This document shows, in pieces, positions 41,556 to 49,105 of a stretch of DNA of 64,000 nucleotides (the stretch's first letter is position 1; each line of letters opens with the position of its first letter). This stretch comes from Candidatus Peregrinibacteria bacterium CG1_02_54_53 (GTDB lineage Bacteria; Patescibacteriota; Gracilibacteria; Peribacterales; Peribacteraceae), in contig MNWP01000003.1 in the NCBI GenBank assembly GCA_001872575.1, forward strand, positions 31,244-95,243, given 5' to 3'. The notes beneath the pieces were generated by a model. That model was not told the origin of the DNA. It saw only the letters and a list, made by a program, of their open reading frames with translations, and did no database searches. Both the position numbers and the translations under genes were made by a program.

Positions 41556-42642
41556 ATGGAAGATCTGCTGCAGAAACTCCGGGAACTCAAATCCGCAATC
41601 AACGTGGGAAAGGACTCTCTTTGAGGGGAGAAATGTTCCCAAGCGTATTCGAGAGCTTATTGAAAAAACGGAGGAGCCTACTATTTGGGATGATCAGAAA
41701 CGTGCACAGGCGCTGTTCACAGAACTGAAGGCACTCAAGAAACAATGGGAGCCGATCGAGCGCATCGCCGATGAGGTGCAGGCATTGTTTGACATGATCA
41801 GTGACGCATCGCATGAGGAGCAAACCGCACTCGAAACTGACGTTGAACGACTGGAAAAGGAATGGCTGGCTCTCGAGACACAACTCTACCTAAGCGGAGA
41901 ATTCGATGTTTCCAACTGCTACCTCACCGTAAGCGGAGGAGCCGGCGGCACCGAGGCGCAGGACTGGGCAGCCATGCTCATGCGCATGTATCTACGTTAT
42001 TGTGAACGGCAAAGGTGGAAGACAACGATCATCGAGAAGACCGATGGGCAGGAAGCCGGTATCAAGTCTGCAACGATTTATGTGCAGGGCGAATTCGCCT
42101 ACGGCAACCTCAAGTGCGAAAAGGGTACGCATCGCCTCGTGCGTCTCTCGCCTTTCAACGCCAAGAATCTGCGACAGACGAGCTTTGCACTGGTCGAAGT
42201 GCTGCCGGAACTGCCGGAATCAACAGATGTGGACATCAATCCCGCAGACTTGAGAATTGACACATACCGTAGCGGTGGCGCCGGCGGCCAGAACGTGAAC
42301 AAGGTGGAATCTGCCATCCGCATCACTCATCTGCCATCCGGCATTGTGGTGGCCTGCCAGAACGAGCGAAGCCAACTTCAAAACCGTGCGCAAGCCATGA
42401 ACATGCTGCGTGCAAAGCTGCTCGAAAAAGAGCGTCGTGAGCAACAAGAAGCGAAATCGGAATTGAAAGGGGCGAGAAAGAGCGCTGATTTCGGTCAGCA
42501 GATTCGCAGTTACGTTCTGCACCCATATCAGATGGTGAAAGATCTGCGCACCGATGAAGAGACCAGTAACACCACGGGAGTGCTGGACGGAGACATTCAG
42601 CAATTCATCGATGCGGAATTAAAAAGGGAAGGACGATCGTGA
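41556..42642 (+). CDS. prfB: Peptide chain release factor 2, programmed +1 frameshift
   Basis: Recognises UGA and UAA stop codons. The zero frame starts at ATG 41556 (MEDLLQKLRELKSAINVGKDSL) and hits TGA at 41622-41624 in the context CTT TGA. Skipping T41622 enters the long frame (EGRNVPKRIRELIEKTEEPTIWDD). A purine-rich GGGAAAGGA lies upstream as the stimulating Shine-Dalgarno-like site. Main frame: GGAGGTEAQDWAAMLMRMY, CEKGTHRLVRLSPFNAK, RSGGAGGQNVNKVESAIRITH with the GGQ, and DFGQQIRSYVLHPYQMVKDLRT. Autoregulation by UGA frameshifting implies that UGA is a true stop here. Confidence 0.97.
41606..41625 (+). promoter_or_regulatory. prfB programmed frameshift site
   Basis: GGAAAGGAC, a spacer, and CTTTGAG. 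The slippery CTT codon is followed by the in-frame UGA. Low RF2 activity lets the ribosome slip +1 and make more RF2. The arrangement matches the known bacterial mechanism, although the Shine-Dalgarno-like stimulator is less perfect than AGGGGG. Confidence 0.85.
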
Positions 42643-42677
42643 ATGTCAGCCCAATAAGAACGCACCTAGTGCAATCG

Positions 42678-42753
42678 TATGCAGTATTCGGTATGAAGTA
42701 TGAAGAGAACGCAAATGAGGTGCTGCATACTGCATACTCATCCCTGCATACTG
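42678..42753. repeat. TGCATAC-word fold-back spacer repeat
   Basis: The left arm TATGCAGTAT (42678-42687) pairs perfectly with ATACTGCATA (42727-42736). Further GTATGAAGTATGAA and CTGCATACTG words flank them. It lies between the prfB stop and the histone-gene terminator. Confidence 0.7.
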
Positions 42754-42784
42754 ACAAAAAGCGCCCCGCAGCGAGGCGCTCTTG
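42754..42784 (-). terminator. Intrinsic terminator of the histone gene
   Basis: On the minus strand AGCGCC, a 9-base loop, GGCGCT, then TTTT follows the histone stop by about 20 bases. Stem and U-run fit a rho-independent terminator. Confidence 0.75.
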
Positions 42785-42802
42785 GTTCGAAAAGAAAACG
42801 AT

Positions 42803-42973
42803 TTAGAGGTCGCAGGCGCGGACCGTCTTGCGGCCGTTCTCCTGGGCGCGCTTGGCAGCCTTCTTGAGAGCGTCCTCGAGGTATTTGCTGGCAGCATCCG
42901 CGAGGTCACCGGCCGTCATCATGTCGGCAGCCTTGAGGAGCTCCTTAACTTTGGAAGCAACGACGTAGCTCAT
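42803..42973 (-). CDS. Bacterial histone-fold protein, 56 aa
   Basis: A tiny DNA-binding protein consisting of one histone fold. ASKVKELLKAADMMTAGDLADAASKYLEDALKKAAKRA gives helices 1 and 2, and ENGRKTVRACDL the loop and short final helix. The RKT-V-R-x-DL ending is the hallmark of archaeal-type and Bdellovibrio-type histones. ATG 42973 is chosen since it begins the fold; the longer frame adds unrelated residues. It is probably expressed alone and strongly, with a promoter-like pair (TTGCAG, 18 bases, TAGAAT) and an intrinsic terminator framing it. It would bend or coat DNA as a dimer. Confidence 0.85.
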   Translation of the reverse strand: MSYVVASKVKELLKAADMMTAGDLADAASKYLEDALKKAAKRAQENGRKTVRACDL

Positions 42974-43005
42974 GAAAGAGGGGGGAAAAAATAAGGAACG
43001 GGGTG

Positions 43006-43035
43006 ATTCTACGCACGCCCGTTTACCCCCTGCAA
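43006..43035 (-). promoter_or_regulatory. Putative sigma-70 promoter of the histone gene
   Basis: On the minus strand TTGCAG, 18 bases, TAGAAT, ending about 33 bases before the histone ATG. The rest of the 252-base spacer (42974-43225) holds no gene I can support. Confidence 0.5.
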
Positions 43036-43225
43036 GGGGAATATCGCGTCTTTTGGGCAAATTCTCGCAGAATATTCAATTGACCGCCCGGCACTTCGCA
43101 CGCCAAACGCCGTCTTGTCTAATGCAGTAAACCTCAGCAAATCGCCAAATAGTGCAAAAGTATGCGAAATTACCGGTTTGGCAAACTCACTATTCTTCGG
43201 CGTGTAAGGCCAAAGATCTCACATC

Positions 43226-44443
43226 CTATGCTCCCAGCGCCTCCCAAAGACGAAAGGTGAGAAATGTGAGAATAATGACAAACCCGAGAAGAGGAAAAAT
43301 GAAAGGGAATGTGCGAACGCCCTGCGGACGAGGCTCACGAATTTTTACACGCATGCAGGCGGCATTCACAAACGTATAGACCACCAGCACGGTGAAACTG
43401 GTCAACTCGGCAAGCGAAACGAGCGGGAGCCAGAGTGAAAAAATAAGACCAAGCAGCGCAATACACAGTGTTGCAATTACCGGGGTGTGCCATCTGGGGT
43501 GTACCCAACCTATAACAGAAGGCAGCCAACTCTGTTGACTCAGTCCGAAGAGAATTCTTGAGCCAAGAATGATCTGCACAAGAATCCCATTCGCGATGGC
43601 AAACAGGCCGATAAAGGTAATAACAATCGGTGAAGATCCTGTGGTGCGTTCATAAATGAGCGCGAGAGGTGCATCGGAAGCTTGAAGCTGATCGACCGGC
43701 AGGCTGAGAACCGCGACGACCGCAACAATGCAGTACAGAATCGTGGATGTGAATATGGCAAGCAGAATCCCCAACGGAAGATTGCGTTGCGGGCTCTGCA
43801 CTTCTTCTGCGACATTCGCCATATCTTCAAAGCCAATGAACGCGTAGAACGCGATGAAAGCTCCGGTGAGGATGCCGGACCACACGACCCCCTCCATCGG
43901 AGGGAGAAGTATGCCGACGTTCGTAGGAAGGGCGAGTAATCCCCCTCTTCCGATCCAGATGATAAGAAAGAGGCCCCCGATCTCGATCAGTGTGAGTAAT
44001 GATGCCAAAAGAGCCGACTCTTTGATCCCTCGAATGGAGATTGTCGTGGCAATCAAGATCGTCAGCGCGATCACTGCCGAAGGCATAACGGGGATGAAGA
44101 CCTGCAGGTATCCCACAAAAGCGTTTGTCAGAACGCCCACGGAAATAATGGCCGAGAAGACCACGAGAAGACCGATGAGCGTCGAGAGCGCGGGAATGCC
44201 AAACGCTTGTGCCGTGTAGATCGCTTCACCGCCGCTCTTGGGATACCGCGCCGAGAGTTCCGCATACGAAAAACCTGTGAGAACAGCAACGACTGCCGCG
44301 ACCACGAAAGCAACAGGTGCGTAGATTCCTGCATCGCCGGCCACTTTTCCGACGAGAGAATAGATGCCCGCCCCGAGAATGGAACCCAGTCCGTAGAAGG
44401 TGAAGAGCGGGAGCGAAAGCCGGCGCTGGAGCTGGGCAGACAA
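43226..44443 (-). CDS. APC-family amino-acid permease
   Basis: A 405-residue transporter with about 12 hydrophobic helices. The first helix carries the substrate-site signature LGSILGAGIYSLVGKVAG. FSYAELSARYPKSGGEAIYT and FIAFYAFIGFEDMANVAEEVQSPQRNLPLGI are the classic APC segments (FxGFExxxNxAEE). The start codon appears to be TTG 44443; no ATG fits nearby. It is probably an amino-acid uptake permease, useful to an organism with limited biosynthesis, but the substrate is unknown. Neighbours give no functional clue. Confidence 0.92.
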   Translation of the reverse strand: MSAQLQRRLSLPLFTFYGLGSILGAGIYSLVGKVAGDAGIYAPVAFVVAAVVAVLTGFSYAELSARYPKSGGEAIYTAQAFGIPALSTLIGLLVVFSAIISVGVLTNAFVGYLQVFIPVMPSAVIALTILIATTISIRGIKESALLASLLTLIEIGGLFLIIWIGRGGLLALPTNVGILLPPMEGVVWSGILTGAFIAFYAFIGFEDMANVAEEVQSPQRNLPLGILLAIFTSTILYCIVAVVAVLSLPVDQLQASDAPLALIYERTTGSSPIVITFIGLFAIANGILVQIILGSRILFGLSQQSWLPSVIGWVHPRWHTPVIATLCIALLGLIFSLWLPLVSLAELTSFTVLVVYTFVNAACMRVKIREPRPQGVRTFPFIFPLLGFVIILTFLTFRLWEALGA

Positions 44444-44596
44444 GACGGAGAGAAAGCCAATGTAGGATACACGAATACATCACTGTCGGAATCACGCCTT
44501 CCGTCCTGCAAAGCGAACAAGATGATGAATATCTTTCACCTGATCTTTGTACGTTTTTCCGTTTTCATCTCAAGAATCGCCTCAAACGATGTGGAA

Positions 44597-45082
44597 CTAC
44601 CGTGAAGTAATTTGCGATATGTAGCTTGAAACTTCTTGTTCGACAGCAGCAATGCGTTGCTCCTTGTCGCAGCACCGCTCAATAAGGGCGAGAAAAGCTG
44701 CGAATCTACAAGCGAAACATACTGCCCTCGCTTTTGCAGATATGGTGTCTACTCCCTTTCCGGTTAGAAATTGAGTGGTGTCTTCGGCATAAGGAAGGCC
44801 CTCCCTGCTCGCGAGAGGTACAAGCTTCGCCACGGATTCAGCAGCACTTTTGTCACTAGGAATGGCTTCTTTATGAGGAAAGAGAATTCCATAACAACAA
44901 CGCTGTTGCCAAGGGCTGAATTGGCAATCATCCGTTGAGTCCGTCAGCACCATTGTTGGCCAACCGGCTTCGAGTTGTCGTTGAATTCTCTCGGCGCTGT
45001 ACTTGGAGTATTTACCAGGATTTATCGCATCTCCTACGGCTTGCTCAATTTGCTCGGGAGGGAAGGAGGAATTTGGAAACAT
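44597..45082 (-). CDS. Hypothetical protein, cysteine-rich
   Basis: A protein of about 161 residues from ATG 45082 (MFPNSSFPPEQIEQAVGDAIN). An earlier ATG at 45115 is possible. It is soluble and helical with clustered cysteines (DDCQFSPWQQRCCYGILFPHKE, ARAVCFACRFAAFLALIERCCDKEQ). Metal or cofactor binding is conceivable but no known motif is recognised. It lies between a permease and the tRNA gene on the same strand. Confidence 0.55.
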   Translation of the reverse strand: MFPNSSFPPEQIEQAVGDAINPGKYSKYSAERIQRQLEAGWPTMVLTDSTDDCQFSPWQQRCCYGILFPHKEAIPSDKSAAESVAKLVPLASREGLPYAEDTTQFLTGKGVDTISAKARAVCFACRFAAFLALIERCCDKEQRIAAVEQEVSSYISQITSR

Positions 45083-45195
45083 CCGGCAACGGAAAGTATC
45101 GGATTGTAGCCTCATCCATCCAAAAGTCATGGATAAACATGTCACATTACTTTGCAGTCACTTGTAATTTTTTGGAGACGGCGACATGCCCGTGA

Positions 45196-45286
45196 TGGCG
45201 GAGGGAGAGGGATTCGAACCCTCGAGACCTTTTGGGGGCCTACACGATTTCGAGTCGTGCGCCTTCGACCACTCGGCCATCCCTCC
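45196..45286 (-). tRNA. tRNA-Ser (anticodon CGA)
   Basis: The minus strand gives a complete class II tRNA with acceptor GGAGGGA/TCCCTCC, D-arm GGCCGAGTGGTCGAAGGCG, and anticodon stem ACGACT-CGA-AATCGT. The long variable arm is TAGGCCCCCAAAAGGTCTC, and the T-loop GGTTCGAATCC. The 3' CCA is encoded in the DNA. Its long variable arm and discriminator G fit serine. Confidence 0.95.
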
Positions 45287-45385
45287 GTTGCCTGCATTGT
45301 AGCGATGAATAGAGGGGCAATCACTACAACAAAGGGAGGGTTTTGCGAACTGTTCAGAAACACATGATCGTTCTAGTCTGCATTC

Positions 45386-45886
45386 ATGATTCTCGACGCC
45401 ATCTCTCATCGCAGAGCCTGCCGCAGCTTCAAAGCGGAATCTGTTCCTCCCGCGCTTATCGAGGAACTCATCAAGGCGGCACAGTTCGCCCCAACTGCAC
45501 GAAACCGAAGGCCGCTGGAATTCATCATCGTGACGGATCAGAAAACAAAACAGGCGATTCACGATGCACTCGTGCCGCAGGATTCCGTGGTGCAGGCACC
45601 CGTGATCATCGTTCCTATGGCTGATACAAAGGTGGCGAGTAAGCCGCGTGAGGATCTTGCGCTCGCAACCGAGAATATCTGGCTGCAAGCGACACATCTG
45701 CAATTGGGATGTGTTTGGAAACACGTTCACGATGGTGAGGAGCAGCAAAAGCTGCGTGCGGCGCTCGGTATTCCGGAAAATTTCCTCGTTATTAATGTGC
45801 TGCCGATCGGGTACCCGACCGAAATGCCGACCCCATATACCGACGCGGAATTCGATTCAAAGAAAATCCACCGGGAGAAGTGGTGA
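45386..45886 (+). CDS. Nitroreductase-family flavoprotein
   Basis: A 166-residue FMN-dependent oxidoreductase of the nitroreductase family. The N-terminus ISHRRACRSFKAESVPPALIEELIKAAQFAPTARN is diagnostic (RRSxRxF..P, A..APS..N). EDLALATENIWLQATHLQLGCVW and LPIGYPTEMP match later conserved parts. The natural substrate is not predictable; quinones, flavins or enones are common. ATG 45386 is about 100 bases from the divergent tRNA gene. An ATCAG repeat separates it from the next gene. Confidence 0.9.
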   Translation: MILDAISHRRACRSFKAESVPPALIEELIKAAQFAPTARNRRPLEFIIVTDQKTKQAIHDALVPQDSVVQAPVIIVPMADTKVASKPREDLALATENIWLQATHLQLGCVWKHVHDGEEQQKLRAALGIPENFLVINVLPIGYPTEMPTPYTDAEFDSKKIHREKW

Positions 45887-45892
45887 TGGAGA

Positions 45893-45958
45893 ATAAGAGA
45901 ATATCAGTGGATCAAGCCGGACCCTCTTTCACTGATACTCTGATATTCTGATACTCTG
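45893..45958. repeat. ATCAG-word fold-back spacer repeat, copy 3
   Basis: GAATATCAGTG on the left is the inverted partner of CACTGATACTCTGATATTC on the right. The core GGACCCTCTTTCACTGATACTCTGATA shares a 20-base identical stretch with copy 1. It ends 7 bases before the next start codon. Confidence 0.75.
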
Positions 45959-45965
45959 CTCTCCG

Positions 45966-46388
45966 ATGAACTTCCCCGTTGAACTTCCTCCACAGATACT
46001 CGCCCTTGCCGCGGTACTGAAGATCCTACCCGAGGATATCGATGAGTTTTTCACGCGTGGAGGAGGACCCGGCGGACAGAAGATCAACAAAACCGCGAGT
46101 TGCGTGGAACTCACACACCGACCGACCGGGACAGTGGTGCGCGTGCAGCGCTTTCGCGAACAGCATCTCAATCGCATTGCGGCCTATAAGCAACTGATTG
46201 AAAAGCTGGAAGAACAAATTAAAGGAAAGGAATCAAAGCGTCAGCAGGAGCAATTTAAAGTCCGCAAACAGAAACAGCGCCGCTCACGTCGTGCAAAAGA
46301 GAAGATACTGCAAGATAAACACCATCGAAGCTCTCTCAAAGAACAACGACAGCGGGCGCTCCGTCGGTCGCTAGAGGAACTCCGGTAG
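45966..46388 (+). CDS. RF-1 domain peptidyl-tRNA hydrolase (ArfB/MTRFR-like)
   Basis: A 140-residue stalled-ribosome rescue factor. It has the catalytic GGGPGGQKINKTASCVELTHRPTG (GGQ), then a very basic tail from residue about 95 (KVRKQKQRRSRRAKEKIL, LRRSLEELR) that in ArfB enters the empty mRNA channel. It lacks codon-recognition domains, so it is not a normal release factor. ATG 45966. It is followed by the convergent Doc gene, stops two bases apart. Confidence 0.88.
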   Translation: MNFPVELPPQILALAAVLKILPEDIDEFFTRGGGPGGQKINKTASCVELTHRPTGTVVRVQRFREQHLNRIAAYKQLIEKLEEQIKGKESKRQQEQFKVRKQKQRRSRRAKEKILQDKHHRSSLKEQRQRALRRSLEELR

Positions 46389-46389
46389 G

Positions 46390-46887
46390 TTACCGCGTAA
46401 TGTATCTGAGAAGAGTACGAACCATTTTCTGCTCTTGAGAGAATGAAAGATTTCCTTTTTGATTCCTATCAGCAATCACGAGTGCCAGGTGATAGAAAAA
46501 ATATTCCTCAGCGCGAGAAAATGCATCAATGTGTTCCCACTCAAGCCTCGGAAAAACCCGGCGCATTTGCCGTTGCAACTCTGCAATGTATGGCACGTGA
46601 ATATCGCGCCCATTAATAAGCAAAAAATACGTGAGGAGCGCTACAGCAAGCCGTTTATTTCCATTGCTAAAATGATGGCCATCAATAACTGAACAAAAAA
46701 GATAGGCGGCCTTTGCAAGGGAGGGTGAATAATTCGACCTCTTCATTAATTCCAACGTTGATTCGAGCTTCTTCATACCTTCTCTCTCGAACTCATACTG
46801 GGGCACAGGCTCACGTTTCGCCATGCGGTCCCTGATAAAGGGGAAGATGAGTTTGATGCAAATGGGTATAGTAGGATAATGAATCAT
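46390..46887 (-). CDS. doc: Doc/Fic-family toxin
   Basis: A 165-residue Fic-fold protein with the active motif HHFSNGNKRLAVALLTYFLLING (H-x-F-x-N-G-N-K-R). Doc toxins phosphorylate EF-Tu, while Fic proteins transfer AMP. The Lys in GNKR (instead of GNGR) favours the Doc type. Its ATG overlaps the stop of the Phd-like antitoxin gene by ATGA. The protein is a little longer than P1 Doc (126 residues). It is the toxin of a two-gene type II module. Confidence 0.85.
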   Translation of the reverse strand: MIHYPTIPICIKLIFPFIRDRMAKREPVPQYEFEREGMKKLESTLELMKRSNYSPSLAKAAYLFCSVIDGHHFSNGNKRLAVALLTYFLLINGRDIHVPYIAELQRQMRRVFPRLEWEHIDAFSRAEEYFFYHLALVIADRNQKGNLSFSQEQKMVRTLLRYITR

Positions 46888-47144
46888 CTCTTACTTAATT
46901 CGTGAATAACATTACCGATCATATGATCAAGTTTGGCAGAAATAGTCTCATCATCTGGAACAGTGGCAAGCAACCCACGTAGACTGTCCGATTTAAGCAG
47001 GACATGCCCAAGCTGCGGACACAAGACGATGGCTACATCTTTCCCATGACTTTGAATAACCGCGTACTCCTTCACGGAGGCGAGTGCTTTTTTTGTATTT
47101 CTCTGAAGTTCACTTACCGTGATGATGGGCAAAATTGTTTTCAT
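46884..47144 (-). CDS. phd: Phd/YefM-family antitoxin
   Basis: An 86-residue antitoxin. The N-terminal DNA-binding half ITVSELQRNTKKALASVKEYAVIQSHGKDVAIVL is the Phd/YefM pattern. The C-terminal half (LLATVPDDETISAKLDHMIGNVIHEL) would cover the toxin. It precedes doc with a four-base overlap, the usual order. Its upstream region is much richer in A+T than the surroundings and contains repeated TACATATTAT words likely to be its own operator. Confidence 0.85.
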   Translation of the reverse strand: MKTILPIITVSELQRNTKKALASVKEYAVIQSHGKDVAIVLCPQLGHVLLKSDSLRGLLATVPDDETISAKLDHMIGNVIHELSKR

Positions 47145-47205
47145 ACTTACATACTATTATACATATAATAATATGTAAATAATTATGTGATATAATATGT
47201 ATAAC
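47145..47205 (-). promoter_or_regulatory. AT-rich operator/promoter region of phd-doc
   Basis: On the minus strand TTGACA is followed by TGTTATACATATTATAT and later TTTACATATTATTATATGTATAAT. TACATATTAT occurs twice as a direct repeat, and ACATATTATTATATGT is nearly palindromic. This fits cooperative Phd autorepression sites. The exact -10 is ambiguous. Confidence 0.5.
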
Positions 47206-47260
47206 ATGTCAAATTAAAACAGAGACAGCGTGAGAAAGGAGACATCTACGGCGTATTGCG

Positions 47261-47470
47261 CTAAACAGCCTTTCCCTCCTGCATTCTCTTGGCGAGCGTG
47301 CGCAGATAACTGGCAGCCACCTTTATCGTACGGTACTGGCCCGTGGCCGGATCGAACACGCGCTTCTTCTGAATATTCGCCTTGTAGGTGCGGCGCGTAT
47401 GCCGCATCGAATGGCTTCGGGTATTTCCGAAAGCGGTCTGCTTGCCTGTTTTGACGCATCGACGTGCCAT
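47261..47470 (-). CDS. rpmB: Ribosomal protein bL28
   Basis: A 69-residue 50S protein. MARRCVKTGKQTAFGNTRSHSMRHTRRTYKAN shows the GN-x-RSHS-x-R-TRR core, and IQKKRVFDPATGQYRTIKVAASYLRTLAKRM the C-terminal part. ATG 47470 is chosen since upstream residues of the long frame are antisense to the protease gene. It diverges from the site-2 protease gene. Confidence 0.93.
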   Translation of the reverse strand: MARRCVKTGKQTAFGNTRSHSMRHTRRTYKANIQKKRVFDPATGQYRTIKVAASYLRTLAKRMQEGKAV

Positions 47471-47542
47471 TTCTCGCAGAGCGTACTGAAAGAAACATAG
47501 GGGCGCAAATGCTTTCTGCTCCTTTTCCGCTACACTGCGGAT

Positions 47543-48226
47543 ATGCTGAGCAGTTTCGTCAGTCCGCCGTTCATCATCTCGATCCTCATCGCCATATCGG
47601 TGCATGAGGCCGCACACGGTTGGATGGCGGCAAAACTGGGGGATCCCACCGCCCATAATGCGGGACGCCTGACGTTAAACCCCATCGCCCACATCGACCC
47701 GATGGGCGCATTGATGTTCCTCGTGGTGGGGTTCGGTTGGGCCAAGCCCGTGCCCGTGAATCCCCTGTACTTCTCTCGTCCCAGGCGTGATACCGCTTTG
47801 GTTTCTCTCGCGGGACCTCTGAGCAATCTGCTCCTGGGAAGCCTGGCCTTCTTCGGTCTTCTGCTGTTGCTTCGGGGGCAGGTGAGCGGATCGGCATTCG
47901 GGCTGCTTTCCGTCGGAAACGACCGCCCGGTAATCGAGCAGTTACTTCTGCAAATTCTGGGCAGCTCCGTCTTCATCAACTTCGGTCTCATGGCGTTCAA
48001 CCTGCTCCCCATTGCTCCGTTGGACGGATCGAAAATCCTGCACATCTTCATTCCGCTGCGATACGAAGATCAATACGAAACGTTCATGCAGCGCGGACCG
48101 ATGATTCTGCTCGTACTCATTCTTGCCGGAGTTTTTCTCAATGTACCGATACTCTCGACATGGGTTTTCGGCATTGTGAATTTTACGCTGCACACTCTGC
48201 TGTTTGTCGCCTCACCGCTGCTCTGA
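47543..48226 (+). CDS. Site-2 protease family (M50) intramembrane metalloprotease
   Basis: A 227-residue polytopic membrane protein of the minimal M50/RseP-like type. Metal site ISVHEAAHGWMAAKLGD (HExxH) lies in the first helix. NPIAHIDPMGALMFLVVGFGWAKPVPVNP follows, and the second ligand motif FNLLPIAPLDGSK (N-x2-P-x3-LDG) lies in a later helix. No PDZ domain is present. It may cleave membrane-bound regulators such as an anti-sigma factor. The FecR-like protein in this window is a conceivable substrate, but this is speculation. Confidence 0.92.
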   Translation: MLSSFVSPPFIISILIAISVHEAAHGWMAAKLGDPTAHNAGRLTLNPIAHIDPMGALMFLVVGFGWAKPVPVNPLYFSRPRRDTALVSLAGPLSNLLLGSLAFFGLLLLLRGQVSGSAFGLLSVGNDRPVIEQLLLQILGSSVFINFGLMAFNLLPIAPLDGSKILHIFIPLRYEDQYETFMQRGPMILLVLILAGVFLNVPILSTWVFGIVNFTLHTLLFVASPLL

Positions 48227-48280
48227 CGCGCATGGGAGAGAATGGGAAGGGATTGCATCATGGTGAGCGCTGTCGAACCA

Positions 48281-49105
48281 TTACATCCAGGGACGGGGAT
48301 CCGGAGGCAGCGACGACGGGCGTGCTCGGGGAATCACAGGTTCTTCGGTGCGTCGCAACAACGCAAGCACACTTACGCCACGACGATACGCGGGTTGACG
48401 GGTCCCCCATGACTTCACGATTTTCTTCGCCTCTCCCGCAAAGATTCGACGCAGAACGGCATTGACCGGAGCCGCAGGCAATGAGAGATCTGTTTGCTTG
48501 GGACCCAGTGCTCGACCGCGCAAACGGCTGAAGAACCGTGCCGCCTTCGCAACAGGATAGAGGCGCGCATTGAGCGCAGTACAAACGCACTCCTCAACAG
48601 GCAGACCCTCCCACAGCATGCGAAACCGCTGCAAACTGTATCGCCGCTCGTGCTCGAATCCCCGATCATGCGGCCCCCAGAGATTCGGATCTCCGGGCGC
48701 AACAATCAGCAGAAACGCGCCGCTCTTCATACCCGCCAGCAACTCTGACACGAGCGTGAAATCATCAGAGACGTGTTCGAGCACATCGAGCAAAAGAACA
48801 CCGTCAGCCAGCTGCAGCACATCACGGCAATTCTGCGGAGCCAAGCCGCTGCGAAACTCCATGCCGGGAAAACGCTGACGGGCAAATGCCACGGCATCGT
48901 GCGAAGGATCAATGCCGATGCATGCGTATTGTTCCTGGAATGCCGCGGTGTTGCCGCCGGTTCCGCATCCGACGTCGAGCAGCAATCGTTCACGTGCAGG
49001 TGGAATCGCCCTGGAAAGCAGGGCACGAAAAATTTCGCGGCGTCCGAGAAACCACCAGTGCCGCTCTTCGAGATCCGCATGAACCTGAAACTGTGGCAAC
49101 TGCAT
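48281..49105 (-). CDS. SAM-dependent methyltransferase in glycan locus
   Basis: A 274-residue class I methyltransferase. The N-terminal segment HADLEERHWWFLGRREIFRALL is common in methyltransferases of polysaccharide loci. The SAM site is LLLDVGCGTGGNTAAF, followed by CIGIDPSHDAVAFARQRFP and VLLLDVLEHVSDDFTLVSELLAGMKSGAFLLI. ATG 49105 overlaps the stop of the upstream glycosyltransferase (TAATG). The substrate is unknown; it could methylate a sugar or a lipid-linked intermediate. Confidence 0.85.
   Translation of the reverse strand: MQLPQFQVHADLEERHWWFLGRREIFRALLSRAIPPARERLLLDVGCGTGGNTAAFQEQYACIGIDPSHDAVAFARQRFPGMEFRSGLAPQNCRDVLQLADGVLLLDVLEHVSDDFTLVSELLAGMKSGAFLLIVAPGDPNLWGPHDRGFEHERRYSLQRFRMLWEGLPVEECVCTALNARLYPVAKAARFFSRLRGRALGPKQTDLSLPAAPVNAVLRRIFAGEAKKIVKSWGTRQPAYRRGVSVLALLRRTEEPVIPRARPSSLPPDPRPWM

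Noticed and set aside
30086..45958. CRISPR array made of the ATCAG repeats
   Set aside because: The copies lie far apart between genes, not as regularly spaced direct repeats with unique spacers, and no cas genes are present.
47530..48051. Minus-strand 173-codon ORF opposite the site-2 protease
   Set aside because: Antisense shadow rich in Arg/Ser/Pro with no supporting features, while the plus-strand M50 gene is clear.
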